Part shown: one piece after another, positions 16,893-25,401 of the stretch
Position numbering within the stretch: the first letter of the stretch is position 1
Layout: the number at the start of each line of letters is the position of its first letter
Assembly (NCBI GenBank): GCA_963814315.1
Contig: CAWFCG010000002.1
Coordinates: forward strand, 62,001 to 126,000
Reading direction: 5' to 3'
Source of the DNA: JAFMJV01 sp963814315
GTDB lineage: Bacteria; Chloroflexota; Limnocylindria; Limnocylindrales; CSP1-4
DNA length: 64,000 nt
Program-made: the position numbers and the translations under genes
Notes under the pieces: model-generated
Told to the model about the DNA's origin: nothing
What the model saw: the letters and a program-made list of their open reading frames with translations, nothing else
Databases searched by the model: none

Positions 16893-17240
16893 TCAGAGAA
16901 GTACGATGGCGCTGCCGAGCGGATCTTCGCCGGCGGCGAGCCGAGCTAGTGCCGTGGCTCCGGGCACTGGAAGGTCGGCCAGGAAGCCGCTGCCGGCGAC
17001 CCGGAGGAAGGCACGGTTGTGGCGCGTGTTGGCCAGCAAGAGGATGAGGTGATCGACTCCGCCGTCGCGTCGTTTCAGGGAGAGCCGACGCTGCAGCTCC
17101 TGCGCGTCGCGGACCCTGGTCTCCGCCTCGATCCCGACGCGAACCCCCGGCAACGTCACGAGGGCATTCCACGCTCGACGGTCCCCGGGGTTCAGCAGAG
17201 CGACCTCGGTTCGCCAATAGGCTGTGGGACTCGATCGCTC
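16893..17240 (-). pseudogene. C-terminal fragment of an XRE-type regulator
   Basis: The minus-strand frame ending at TGA 16893-16895 reads RTEVALLNPGDRRAWNALVT, then RVGIEAETRVRDAQELQRRL, VDHLILLLANTRHNRAFLRV and a final AIVLL. This matches the C-terminal effector part of XRE-family regulators seen in actinobacteria and Chloroflexota, in which an N-terminal helix-turn-helix of about 70 residues should precede it. No HTH is visible upstream before cydA starts on the other strand; the first usable start is GTG 17159. It is probably a truncated gene. Confidence 0.5.
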
Positions 17241-17449
17241 ATGGAGCCGTGCCCCCCGATGGCCCAGGTCGGGAAGCGGTGCCCGCTGGCCTCGGTCCTC
17301 GGCCCCAGCCCCGCCGCGGCCGAACGGCCCGCCAGCGGGTGGCCGAACGGCACGCGCCAGGCAGGAACCGTCCGGAGCACGATGGGGCGAAGCGTGGGGG
17401 CCTGTGGGGATCGGTCGCCGTGCTACGCCCAGAGACGTAGAGGGGGGCG

Positions 17450-18865
17450 ATGGGTTTGGACGCCGAACTGCTCGCTCGGCTGCAATTCACGCTGACGATC
17501 ACTTACCACTTCATCTTCCCGCCCCTCTCCATGGGGCTGGGCCTGATGTTGTTGTGCATCAGTGGTATGTACCTGCGGACCAGGGACCCCAAGTGGCGCC
17601 GCCTGTCGTTCTTCTGGGTGAAGATCTACGGCATCGTCTTCGCCATGGGCGTCGCCACCGGCGTGGTCATGGAGTTCGAGTTCGGCATGAACTGGGCCGA
17701 CTACTCCCGTTTCGTGGGCAACGTCTTCGGCTCGCTCCTCGCAGCCGAAGGTGTCTTCGCCTTCTTCCTTGAGGGCGGCTTCCTGGGCTTGATGCTCTTC
17801 GGCGGTACTCGGCTGGGACCTCGGATGTGGTTCCTGGCCAGCCTCATGGTCGTGGTGGGGGCGCACTTCAGCGCGCTCTGGATCGTGATGGCCAACTCCT
17901 GGATGCAGACCCCGCAGGGCTACCAGGTCCAGGACCTGCCGCTGCCGACTCGGGCGGTCATGACCGACTTCTGGGACGTCGTCTTCACGCCGTCCTTCAT
18001 CCCGCGCATCCTGCACGTCTTCTTCGCCAGTTGGACCGCGGGCGCAGCGTTCGTGGCCAGCGTGGGCGCCTACTACGTGCTGAAGAAGAAGGACTTCGCG
18101 GACCTCGGACGTGCGGCCCTCGCCATCGCGCTGCCGTTCTTCATCCTCTTCGCGGTCGCCAACGCCTTTATCTTCGGTCCTGAGTCGGCCAAGAACGTGG
18201 CCGAGTACCAGCCCACCAAGCTGGCCGCCATGGAGGGCACGTGGGACACCCAGCAGAATGCCCCCGCCTACGCCTTCGGCTGGGTCGATACGGATGCCGG
18301 CACGACGACCGGCCTCGCCATCCCGGGTCTGTTGAGCTTCCTCAGCGGCCAGGACACCGTGGCGGGCATCAACTCCTTCGAGGTCCCACCGACGGAGGTG
18401 CAGCTGACGTTCCAGTCGTACCACCTGATGATCGGGCTGGGTATGGCCATCGTGCCGTTCGCGCTCATGGCCGCGGGCTTGTGGTTCTGGAAACGCAAGC
18501 TGTTGGAGTATCGCTGGGCGCTCTGGATCGTGGTCTCCACGGTCTTCGTCTCGCTCTTCGTCATCACTATGGGTTGGTGGGTCGCTGAGTTCGGTCGCCA
18601 GCCATGGGTCGTCTACGGGTTGATGTTCACCGCAGACGCCAACTCGCCGGTCGTCTCGGCGGAGGAGATCGTGGTCTCACTGGGCGGCTTCGTGCTCATC
18701 TATGTGCTGTTGCTGGCGCTGTTCCTGTACCTGCTGAACGCCAAGATCCAGCATGGCCCCGAGCCACTCGAGGACCTTGAGACCACACCGGTGGACGACC
18801 TGCCAGACACCCTGCGCGGCATCTTCACCGCGCGCGGTGAAGGAGAAGAGAGGATGACGAAGTGA
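17450..18865 (+). CDS. cydA: Cytochrome bd oxidase subunit I
   Basis: This 471-aa protein is the heme-bearing quinol oxidase subunit. The heme b595 ligand region is ITYHFIFPPLSMG with His20. EGVFAFFLEGGFLG holds the conserved Glu pair, RILHVFFASW the heme b558 His, and AEYQPTKLAAMEG the start of the short Q-loop. WVAEFGRQPWVVYG is the GRQPW signature. Nine membrane segments are expected. The ATG at 17450 has AGGGGGGC directly upstream. It supports respiration at low oxygen and resists nitric oxide and sulfide. The stop overlaps the cydB start by 4 bp. Confidence 0.95.
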   Translation: MGLDAELLARLQFTLTITYHFIFPPLSMGLGLMLLCISGMYLRTRDPKWRRLSFFWVKIYGIVFAMGVATGVVMEFEFGMNWADYSRFVGNVFGSLLAAEGVFAFFLEGGFLGLMLFGGTRLGPRMWFLASLMVVVGAHFSALWIVMANSWMQTPQGYQVQDLPLPTRAVMTDFWDVVFTPSFIPRILHVFFASWTAGAAFVASVGAYYVLKKKDFADLGRAALAIALPFFILFAVANAFIFGPESAKNVAEYQPTKLAAMEGTWDTQQNAPAYAFGWVDTDAGTTTGLAIPGLLSFLSGQDTVAGINSFEVPPTEVQLTFQSYHLMIGLGMAIVPFALMAAGLWFWKRKLLEYRWALWIVVSTVFVSLFVITMGWWVAEFGRQPWVVYGLMFTADANSPVVSAEEIVVSLGGFVLIYVLLLALFLYLLNAKIQHGPEPLEDLETTPVDDLPDTLRGIFTARGEGEERMTK

Positions 18866-19881
18866 TCCTCAACGAGATCTGGTTCATCCTGTTCATCGTC
18901 ATCGTCGGTGGCTACCTCATCCTCGATGGCTTCGACATGGGTGTCGGCATCCTGCACCTGCCACTGGCCCGCAACGACACCGAGCGCCGCACGTTGTTGA
19001 ACAGCATCGGCCCCGTATGGGATGGCAACGAGGTCTGGCTCATCCTGGGTGGTGGCGTGCTGTTCGCCGTGTTCCCGTTCGCCTATGCGTCGCTGTTCTC
19101 CGGCTTCTACCTTGCCTTCATGCTCGTGCTAGTGATGCTGATCTTCCGCGCCGTGACGCTGGAGTTCCGCTCGCAGCGCCCCGGTTCCACCTGGCGCAGC
19201 ATCTGGGACATCAGCTTCTCCCTCAGCTCGGCTCTCCTGGCGCTGCTGCTCGGCGTGGCCTTCGGAGCCGTCCTCAATGGCGTGCCGCTGGGTGCCGACC
19301 AGGAGATCGTGACCAACCTGTTCGAGTTGCTGACGCCGTATGCACTGCTCATCGGTATCACCACCGTGGCGATGTTCGCCATGCATGGCAGCCTCTACCT
19401 GATGATGAAGACCGAGGGTGACATCCAGGCTCGCGCCAAACGCTGGCTGCCCTACCTGATGGGTGGGTTCGTGGCCCTCAACACCATCGGCGTCATCGCC
19501 GCGGTGATGCTTGGCCTGCCCTTCACCGACCGCTATCTCGAGCAGATCTGGCCGGTGATCTTCCCGGCTGCAGCGCTGGTGGCGATGGCTGCGGTCTGGT
19601 ACTTCGCGAAGCAAGCGCGTTACTTCCTGGCGTTCACTGCCTCGTCGGTCATGATCCTGCTGCTGCTGGTGGCGGGTGGCATCGGGATGCACCCCAACCT
19701 GCTCGTCTCCAGCATCGACCCGGCCTACAACCTGAACATCTACAACGCCGCCTCAGAGGACAACACCATGACGGTGGCCTTGATCATCGCGCTCATCGGG
19801 ATGCCGTTCGTGCTGCTATACACGACCAGTGTCTACTACATCTTCCGCGGCAAGGTCAGAGTCGAGCCCACCAGCTACTAG
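18862..19881 (+). CDS. cydB: Cytochrome bd oxidase subunit II
   Basis: A 339-aa partner of CydA with about eight membrane segments. The family signature GPVWDGNEVWLILGGGVLFA is present near residue 50, preceded by LILDGFDMGVGIL. The start is GTG 18862, which overlaps the cydA stop; a GAGG site lies 9 bp upstream. It is followed after 24 bp by the exporter genes, giving the order cydA-cydB-cydD-cydC. Confidence 0.95.
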   Translation: MILNEIWFILFIVIVGGYLILDGFDMGVGILHLPLARNDTERRTLLNSIGPVWDGNEVWLILGGGVLFAVFPFAYASLFSGFYLAFMLVLVMLIFRAVTLEFRSQRPGSTWRSIWDISFSLSSALLALLLGVAFGAVLNGVPLGADQEIVTNLFELLTPYALLIGITTVAMFAMHGSLYLMMKTEGDIQARAKRWLPYLMGGFVALNTIGVIAAVMLGLPFTDRYLEQIWPVIFPAAALVAMAAVWYFAKQARYFLAFTASSVMILLLLVAGGIGMHPNLLVSSIDPAYNLNIYNAASEDNTMTVALIIALIGMPFVLLYTTSVYYIFRGKVRVEPTSY

Positions 19882-19905
19882 ACGTGACGGCCTGATCGCC
19901 ACGGC

Positions 19906-21792
19906 GTGATCGGCACCTCCACGTCTGACGCTGCCCCCGAGCGCCGGCTACTCCGGCAGGACCGGGGTGCCCGCCGATGGATGGCCATGGCCGTGCTTGC
20001 CGGCGTTGCTGCCACGGTGGCCCTGGTGGCGCAGCTCATCGCCGCGGCCCTCGCAGTGGCCGGTGTGTTCCTTGATGGACGCACCCTGGACGACGTGCTG
20101 CCGCTTCTGGCGGCCGGCTTCGCCTTGCTCCTCCTGCGCACACTGCTGGGCATCACCGGTGAGCTGGCAGCGCGCCGCTCCGCCGACGTGGTAGTGGGGG
20201 CGCTGCGTGCCGATCTGACGAGTCAGGTGCTGCGCCTTGGCCCCACCTGGAGCAGTCGTGAACGCAGCGGCGAGATCAGCGGCGTCCTGATCGGCGGCCT
20301 TGAGTCGATCGAGGAGTACGTCACCACCTATCTGCCGGCGCGCTGGCTGGCCATGATCGTGCCGCTGCTGGTACTGCTGATCGTATTCGTGCTCGATCCG
20401 CCGTCCGTGCTGGTGCTGCTGTTCACCGGACCGTTGCTGCTGCTCTTGCTGATGGTGATCGGCGGCCGCACGCGTGCAGTGTCGGAACGCCGGTTCATGG
20501 AGATGCGCACGCTGAGTGCCTTCTTCCTCGACATCCTGCGTGGCATCGCTACGCTCAAGATGTTCGGCCGCAGCCGCGAGCAGGTGGACAACCTGAGCCG
20601 GGTCAGTGGCCGCTACGGTGACGCCACCATGGAGGTACTGCGAACCGCCTTCCAGACCTCGCTGGTGCTCGAATGGGGCGCCACCATCGCCATCGCACTG
20701 GTGGCGGTCGAGATCGGGCTGCGACTGCTCGACGACGGCATCGCCTTCGAGCGTGCCTTGGCGGTTCTGCTGATCACACCCGAGTTCTTCCTGCCGCTGC
20801 GGGCGTTGGCCGTCCGCTTTCACGTGGGCACGGCCGGCAAGGCGGTGGCCGCCCGCGCCTTCGCCATCCTCGACGAGCCGGCCCCGGTCGATCTGCCGTT
20901 CCATACCGATGCGCCGGCCACCACCGACTCTGCCGCCCAGGACGTCCGCTCCGGCGACGGGCCAGGCACGGCACCTACCGCGGCGCTGACCACCGCGCCG
21001 CACATCCGATGCATCAGCGTCAGCTTCACCTATCCGACGCGTCGCGCAGCTGCCCTCGACGCGGTCACGCTCGAACTCCGCCCCGGCGAATCACTGGCCC
21101 TGGTCGGCGCCAGCGGCGCGGGCAAGTCGACGCTGGCCAGCCTGCTGTTGCGGTTCATCGAGGCCGAAACGGGCATAGTCGAGGTCGATGGCCGCCCGCT
21201 CCGGGAGGTCTCGGTCGCGGCCTGGCGCGCCTCGTTGGCGTGGGTGCCACAGCGCCCGCGCCTCTTCCACGGCACCATCGCGGACAACATCCGAATGGCC
21301 CGCCCCGACGCCACTGACGACGAGGTCATCGAGGCGGCCGAAGCGGCCAACGCTGCAGGCTTCGTAGGTCATCTGCCGCACGGGCTGGCGACGGAGGTAG
21401 GGGAGGTCGGCAGCCGCTTCTCCGGGGGGCAACGGCAGCGCATCGCCATCGCTCGGGCGTTCCTGCGTGACGCGCCGCTGCTGCTGCTCGACGAGGCGAC
21501 CTCACACCAGGACGAGGCTAGTGAGGAAGCCATCGCCGATGCCATCGATCGCCTGGTGATCGGACGCACCGTACTCCTGATCGCCCATCGCCTGAGGCTG
21601 GCGCAGCGGGCCGACCGTGTGGCTGTGCTGGACCATGGTCGCGTCATCGAGAGTGGTCCGCCCGCCGAGCTGCTCGTTGCGAACGGCGCCTATCGCCGCT
21701 TGCTCGACGACCACGACCAAGGCCAGGGCCACGACGATGACGAGGCCCATGGCCCTGCCGCGCATAACGCCGACCGCGGAGGCTGGTCATGA
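19906..21792 (+). CDS. cydD: Glutathione/cysteine exporter ATPase-permease subunit CydD
   Basis: A 628-aa ABC half-exporter needed to assemble cytochrome bd. Six membrane segments span about residues 25-300, then after a loop rich in Ala, Thr and Asp comes the ATPase domain from about 365: Walker A VGASGAGKSTLAS, signature FSGGQRQRIAIARAF, Walker B LLLLDEATSHQDE, H-loop LLIAHRL. The start is GTG 19906. The C-terminus has an acidic His-rich tail (DDHDQGQGHDDDEAHG), possibly metal-binding. It overlaps cydC by 4 bp. Confidence 0.92.
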   Translation: MIGTSTSDAAPERRLLRQDRGARRWMAMAVLAGVAATVALVAQLIAAALAVAGVFLDGRTLDDVLPLLAAGFALLLLRTLLGITGELAARRSADVVVGALRADLTSQVLRLGPTWSSRERSGEISGVLIGGLESIEEYVTTYLPARWLAMIVPLLVLLIVFVLDPPSVLVLLFTGPLLLLLLMVIGGRTRAVSERRFMEMRTLSAFFLDILRGIATLKMFGRSREQVDNLSRVSGRYGDATMEVLRTAFQTSLVLEWGATIAIALVAVEIGLRLLDDGIAFERALAVLLITPEFFLPLRALAVRFHVGTAGKAVAARAFAILDEPAPVDLPFHTDAPATTDSAAQDVRSGDGPGTAPTAALTTAPHIRCISVSFTYPTRRAAALDAVTLELRPGESLALVGASGAGKSTLASLLLRFIEAETGIVEVDGRPLREVSVAAWRASLAWVPQRPRLFHGTIADNIRMARPDATDDEVIEAAEAANAAGFVGHLPHGLATEVGEVGSRFSGGQRQRIAIARAFLRDAPLLLLDEATSHQDEASEEAIADAIDRLVIGRTVLLIAHRLRLAQRADRVAVLDHGRVIESGPPAELLVANGAYRRLLDDHDQGQGHDDDEAHGPAAHNADRGGWS

Positions 21793-23441
21793 GCGACCTG
21801 CGTCGGCTGGTCCGGCTCGTGTTGCCGCACTGGCGCTGGCTGCTGGCTGGTGCGCTCTTCGGCATCATCGCCGTCGTCTCTAACGTCGCGTTGATGGGAC
21901 TGTCGGCCTACCTCATCTCCAAGGCGGCCATCGCCAGCAATGTGGCCGAGCTGGCCCTGGCCGTCACCGGCGTGCGCACTTTGGCCATCTCTCGCGCCGG
22001 TTTCCGCTACCTGGAGCGATACACCACCCACCGCGCCATGTTCCGCATCCTCTCCGGCGTCCGCGTCTGGTTCTACCGCGCGGTCGAGCCGCTGGCGCCG
22101 GCACGGCTGGTCCAGAAGCGAAGCGGCGACCTGCTGACACGGTCGGTCTCGGACGTCGACTCGCTGGAGGACTTCTACATCAAGGTGCTCGTGCCGCCGC
22201 TCGTGGCCGCCGTGGTGGTCGCGTCGGTGATCGTCATCTACGGGCTCTTCGATCTCAACATCGGCCTCGTGCTGGCCTCCTTCATGCTCCTCACCGGCGT
22301 GGCACTGCCATTGCTGGCGCGGCGGCTCTCGGCGAGCCCGGCCGCCGCGGTCGCCACCATCCGAGGCGATGTCGGCGCCTTGCTGATCGACGAGCTCGAC
22401 GGGGTAGCCGACCTGGTCGCGCTCGATGCTGCTGCCGGCCATCGTGAGCGGCTGTTGGCCCGGGCACGTGAGCTCGATGCTGCACGGGCCCGGCTGGGTG
22501 TCATCGAGGGTGTCAGCAACGCCTTGGGTGGCCTCTTCGCCTCGCTGGCCGGCCTCTGCATCCTGGTGCTGGCCATCCCGCTGGTGAGCTCGCAGAAGAT
22601 GGAAGGCGTGATTCTTGCCGCGCTGCCGCTGGCTGCCATCGCCGCCTTCGAGGCGCTGCAGCCGCTGTCGCGTTCGCTGCAGCTGCTGGACACCTCGCGC
22701 GGATCGGCGCGACGGCTGTTCGAGCTGATCGACGAGCCGCCCCCGGTGCCCGATCCCGCGCGGTCGTCGTGTGTCTCAGAGGGCAACGCCATCGACATCA
22801 GTGGCCTCTCGTTCCGATTCGAGCCGGCCGGTCCATGGGTGCTGCGCGACTTCGACCTGCGGATCGGAGCAGGGGAGCGCGTCGCTATCGTCGGCCCCAG
22901 CGGCTGCGGCAAGTCCACCCTGGTCTCGCTACTGTTGCGCTTCTGGGACTACGAACACGGCACCATCCAGCTCGGCGGCTGTGAGCTGCATCAGCTTGAG
23001 GCCGAGGCCGTGCGGGCACGGCTGAGCGTGGTGCCACAGGACGTCCACCTATTCAACGCCACCGTCGCGGATAACCTCGCGGTGGCCGATGCCATGGCTG
23101 ACCTCGCCGCCATGGAGCGAGCCTGTCGCATCGCCCAGCTGCATGACTTCATCGCTGGACTGCCCCATGGCTACGACACGGTCGTCGGCGAGAACGGCCT
23201 GCTGCTCTCAGGCGGCGAACGGCGGCGGCTGGCCATCGCGCGCGCCGTGCTCAATGACGCCCCCATCGTCATCCTTGACGAGGCCACTGCCGACCTCGAC
23301 AGCACCACCGAGGTGGCCCTATGGTCTGCCCTCGACCGTTGGCTCGAGAACAGGACGGTCCTGGTCATCTCGCATCGGCCCTCGGTGGCGGGGCGCGTCG
23401 ATCGTGTCGTGCAGCTGGAGACCGCTGAGTCGGGGCCGTAG
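21789..23441 (+). CDS. cydC: Glutathione/cysteine exporter ATPase-permease subunit CydC
   Basis: A 550-aa half-exporter that pairs with CydD. The membrane part (15-290) includes ALMGLSAYLISKAAIASNVA and RYLERYTTHRAMFRIL, typical of CydC. The ATPase part has Walker A VGPSGCGKSTLVS, signature LSGGERRRLAIARAV, Walker B IVILDEATADLDS and LVISHRPS. The ATG at 21789 has GCGGAGG upstream and overlaps the cydD stop. It ends the cyd operon; no strong terminator is seen after it. Confidence 0.93.
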   Translation: MSDLRRLVRLVLPHWRWLLAGALFGIIAVVSNVALMGLSAYLISKAAIASNVAELALAVTGVRTLAISRAGFRYLERYTTHRAMFRILSGVRVWFYRAVEPLAPARLVQKRSGDLLTRSVSDVDSLEDFYIKVLVPPLVAAVVVASVIVIYGLFDLNIGLVLASFMLLTGVALPLLARRLSASPAAAVATIRGDVGALLIDELDGVADLVALDAAAGHRERLLARARELDAARARLGVIEGVSNALGGLFASLAGLCILVLAIPLVSSQKMEGVILAALPLAAIAAFEALQPLSRSLQLLDTSRGSARRLFELIDEPPPVPDPARSSCVSEGNAIDISGLSFRFEPAGPWVLRDFDLRIGAGERVAIVGPSGCGKSTLVSLLLRFWDYEHGTIQLGGCELHQLEAEAVRARLSVVPQDVHLFNATVADNLAVADAMADLAAMERACRIAQLHDFIAGLPHGYDTVVGENGLLLSGGERRRLAIARAVLNDAPIVILDEATADLDSTTEVALWSALDRWLENRTVLVISHRPSVAGRVDRVVQLETAESGP

Positions 23442-23494
23442 TCCGGGTGTGGTCCGGCCGTGCTCCGAGGGTCGAGTCGAGTGTAGCCGTCGAT

Positions 23495-23521
23495 TTGACA
23501 GGCGTGCTACCTTGCTAAGGC
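23495..23521 (+). promoter_or_regulatory. Candidate promoter of the cold-shock gene
   Basis: TTGACA at 23495-23500 is a perfect -35 box; TAAGGC at 23516-23521 is a plausible -10 with a short 15-bp spacer. A leader of roughly 85 bases would follow, as is usual for cold-shock mRNAs. Confidence 0.45.
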
Positions 23522-23612
23522 TGCATGTCGCAGCAAGCATGCGTGGTCACCCCTCTTCTCGAACGGACCGTGCGTACTCGCGTTCTTCGTTCGGGATCCG
23601 TAGGAGGGCCCC

Positions 23613-23816
23613 ATGGCCACCGGAACTATCAAGAAGCTCGTCTCTGATCGAGGCTTTGGCTTCATCGCCGCAGAAGACGGCAAGGAATACTTCTTCCACC
23701 GTAATGAGCTCGAGAGCTCGTCCGACTTCGACCGCCTTGCTGGCGGTGAGAAGGTCGAGTTCGAGATCGGGCAGAGCCCCAAGGGCCCGCAGGCCCAGAA
23801 GGTTCGTCTGGTCTAG
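23613..23816 (+). CDS. Cold-shock domain protein (CspA family)
   Basis: A 67-aa single OB-fold nucleic-acid chaperone. RNP1 is DRGFGFIAAEDG and RNP2 is YFFHRNEL, both with the aromatic residues that stack on single-stranded RNA or DNA; the protein begins MATGTIKKLVSD as expected. AGGAGGG lies before the ATG at 23613. The gene has its own promoter candidate, a long leader and a double hairpin terminator, so it is a single-gene unit. Confidence 0.95.
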   Translation: MATGTIKKLVSDRGFGFIAAEDGKEYFFHRNELESSSDFDRLAGGEKVEFEIGQSPKGPQAQKVRLV

Positions 23817-23825
23817 CTCCGTCGT

Positions 23826-23887
23826 GGCGGCAGCATTGCCGCCGACGTAGACGAAGAGGCTCGTCCCACATGGGGCGGGCCTTTCTT
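23826..23887 (+). terminator. Two hairpins ending the cold-shock gene
   Basis: GGCGGCA/TGCCGCC (23826-23832 and 23837-23843) is followed by GGCTCGTCCC/GGGGCGGGCC (23858-23867 and 23872-23881, two G-U pairs) and TTTCTTC. The second is a good intrinsic terminator. Confidence 0.8.
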
Positions 23888-23894
23888 CATGCCT

Positions 23895-23957
23895 TGGCCG
23901 GCGCACCTGGCCGGCGCACTTGGCCGGCGCACCCACTCACGCAGCTGGCCGGCGCAT
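23895..23957. repeat. Tandem 13-bp repeat TGGCCGGCGCAC
   Basis: The 12-base word TGGCCGGCGCAC occurs at 23895-23906, 23908-23919 and 23921-23932, and with one change at 23946-23957. The spacing is 13, 13 and 25. The array fills the space between the cold-shock terminator and the stop of the YwiC-like gene on the other strand. Confidence 0.8.
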
Positions 23958-24773
23958 CTACAGCAGCCAGGTTCCGAGCGCCGTCGCGACGACGACGGTG
24001 AAGCCGAGGATCATCTGGCGGATACCCAGGATCTTGGCTGGACGTGGCGGCCGAAGCAACGTGATGCGCTGGATGACGATGAGGCCGAGGACCGCGATGG
24101 CGCCGACCACCAGCGAGCTGTCGAGGAGTACCGCGACCACCGCGGCGACGATGGCACTGAGATCGCCGACGAGGGTCGGAGCGATGGCTGTCGGTTGGCC
24201 GTGGATGCGCCGGACCTGTGCGCGCACGTGGGGGATCGACGAGGAGATGCGCGCCCCCAGGATGACCCAGGCACCAAGCGCCAACGTCCACGCTGCGCCA
24301 CCGGCGAGGGCGCCCATGGCAGCCACGCCTGCGATGGCGACCGAACCCACCACCTCGGGGATGAGGTGGCGGCTGAGCGAGCGAATGTCGAACCACAGCG
24401 CCAGCGCGAACAGCGGAGCGGCCACGACCATGGGCAGCCACCAGAGTGGGTCGCGAGCGAGGGCGGCCGCCACGACGACGGCAAGCCCGATGCCCAGCAA
24501 CTCGGCCACAGCCAGTCGCGCAGCCAGGCGGTTGCGCTGTACGCCCATCGTCGTCCGCGGCCGGTCGTCGGACCGACGACGACCGATGAGCACGAGGCGC
24601 ACTGGGGTCCGCACCAGGAGTGCCAGCAACGCCGCGACCCCGAGCAGCAACCCGGCCAAGCTGGGCGCGATGAGCAGCCCCAGGATGCCGGGTTCCAGTG
24701 TCAAACCCCAGCCACCATGCTCGGCGGGCATCGCCACCGATCGAATGGTCGGCTTTCGAACGGGTCGGTCCAC
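23958..24773 (-). CDS. YwiC-like membrane protein
   Basis: A membrane protein of about 271 aa with the YwiC-family opening block MPAEHGGWGLTLEPGILGLL and about nine hydrophobic segments to the C-terminus (ITLLRPPRPAKILGIRQ, then FTVVVATALGTWLL). Its function is not known. The frame is open to 24902; GTG 24773 is chosen because a GGAGG lies upstream at a slightly long distance, but ATG 24731, directly at MPAEHGG, is also possible. It is divergent from the Fur-family gene. Confidence 0.75.
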   Translation of the reverse strand: MDRPVRKPTIRSVAMPAEHGGWGLTLEPGILGLLIAPSLAGLLLGVAALLALLVRTPVRLVLIGRRRSDDRPRTTMGVQRNRLAARLAVAELLGIGLAVVVAAALARDPLWWLPMVVAAPLFALALWFDIRSLSRHLIPEVVGSVAIAGVAAMGALAGGAAWTLALGAWVILGARISSSIPHVRAQVRRIHGQPTAIAPTLVGDLSAIVAAVVAVLLDSSLVVGAIAVLGLIVIQRITLLRPPRPAKILGIRQMILGFTVVVATALGTWLL

Positions 24774-24905
24774 TTGGGCGAGTCGGGCCTCCAGGGCGGC
24801 TTCGGGCGCGCACTCACATGCGTGCTGCATGCGGCGTGGGCAGGATATGCAGAGGATACCGACGACGGTGCTCGAGACCCGAATACGGCCGAGACCCGAC
24901 ATCGC

Positions 24906-24911
24906 TACGAT
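24906..24911 (+). promoter_or_regulatory. -10-like box TACGAT before the Fur-family gene
   Basis: TACGAT ends 10 nt before the ATG at 24922, and no convincing ribosome site separates them. Confidence 0.4.
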
Positions 24912-24921
24912 TCATCGCGAG

Positions 24922-25359
24922 ATGACTGCTGCCCAACCCCTTGTCGATGCCATGGGACGGGCTGGCTACCGACTCACCGAGCCGCGTCGCGTGGTGGCCG
25001 AGTTGGTCGCCGGCCGCACGGGCCACTTCACCGCCAACGACCTCCTGGAGGATGCCCAGGCTCGCGACATCGAGATCGGCCGGGCCACCGTCTTCCGCGC
25101 GCTGGACCTCTTCGCCGAGCTGGATGTGCTGGAGCGCATCGACCTGCCGACGGGCGACCACGCCTATGTGCCTTGCCTGCCCCAACACCACCATCACCAC
25201 ATCGTGTGCGACACCTGTGGCCGTGTCACCGAGGTGGAGGACCTGGGACTGGGCGTGGCCATCGACCTGATCGAGCGGCGGACCGGCTGGGAGGTGCAGA
25301 CGCACCGGCTCGAGCTCTTTGGTCGCTGCCCTGCCTGCCAATCCTCGCGCCACGGCTGA
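24922..25359 (+). CDS. Fur-family metalloregulator, probably zinc-responsive Zur
   Basis: A 145-aa DNA-binding repressor. The winged helix (15-80) shows YRLTEPRRVVAELVAGRTGH and IGRATVFRALDLFAELDVLE. The metal-sensing half has the His-rich HHHHHIVCDTCG and the structural zinc pair CPAC near the end. The immediate neighbour downstream is a zinc-binding protein gene (42-bp gap, same strand), which favours Zur over Fur. The ATG at 24922 has only a TACGAT box before it. Confidence 0.88.
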   Translation: MTAAQPLVDAMGRAGYRLTEPRRVVAELVAGRTGHFTANDLLEDAQARDIEIGRATVFRALDLFAELDVLERIDLPTGDHAYVPCLPQHHHHHIVCDTCGRVTEVEDLGLGVAIDLIERRTGWEVQTHRLELFGRCPACQSSRHG

Positions 25360-25389
25360 CGCTCGTGTGCAGGTCGTAGTGAGACTGGG

Positions 25390-25395
25390 TATCAT
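25390..25395 (+). promoter_or_regulatory. -10-like box TATCAT before znuA
   Basis: TATCAT is followed by six bases and the ATG at 25402, suggesting a promoter separate from the Fur-family gene and a leaderless transcript. Confidence 0.4.
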
Positions 25396-25401
25396 GTGGG
25401 G

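Noticed and set aside
15910..17217. 435-aa minus-strand frame opposite feoB and feoC
   Set aside because: Arg- and Ser-rich shadow with no domain pattern; feoB and feoC on the other strand are certain.
25189..25206. Run of His codons as a sign of an engineered tag
   Set aside because: It lies at the normal metal-sensing site of a Fur-family protein, where His-rich stretches are natural.
23889..25379. Plus-strand open frames of about 480-496 aa across the YwiC-like and Fur-family region
   Set aside because: They are antisense to the YwiC-like gene and out of frame with, or simply upstream of, the Fur-family gene; composition is Arg/Pro/His-rich as expected for shadows in G+C-rich DNA. Only the part from 24922 is a real gene.
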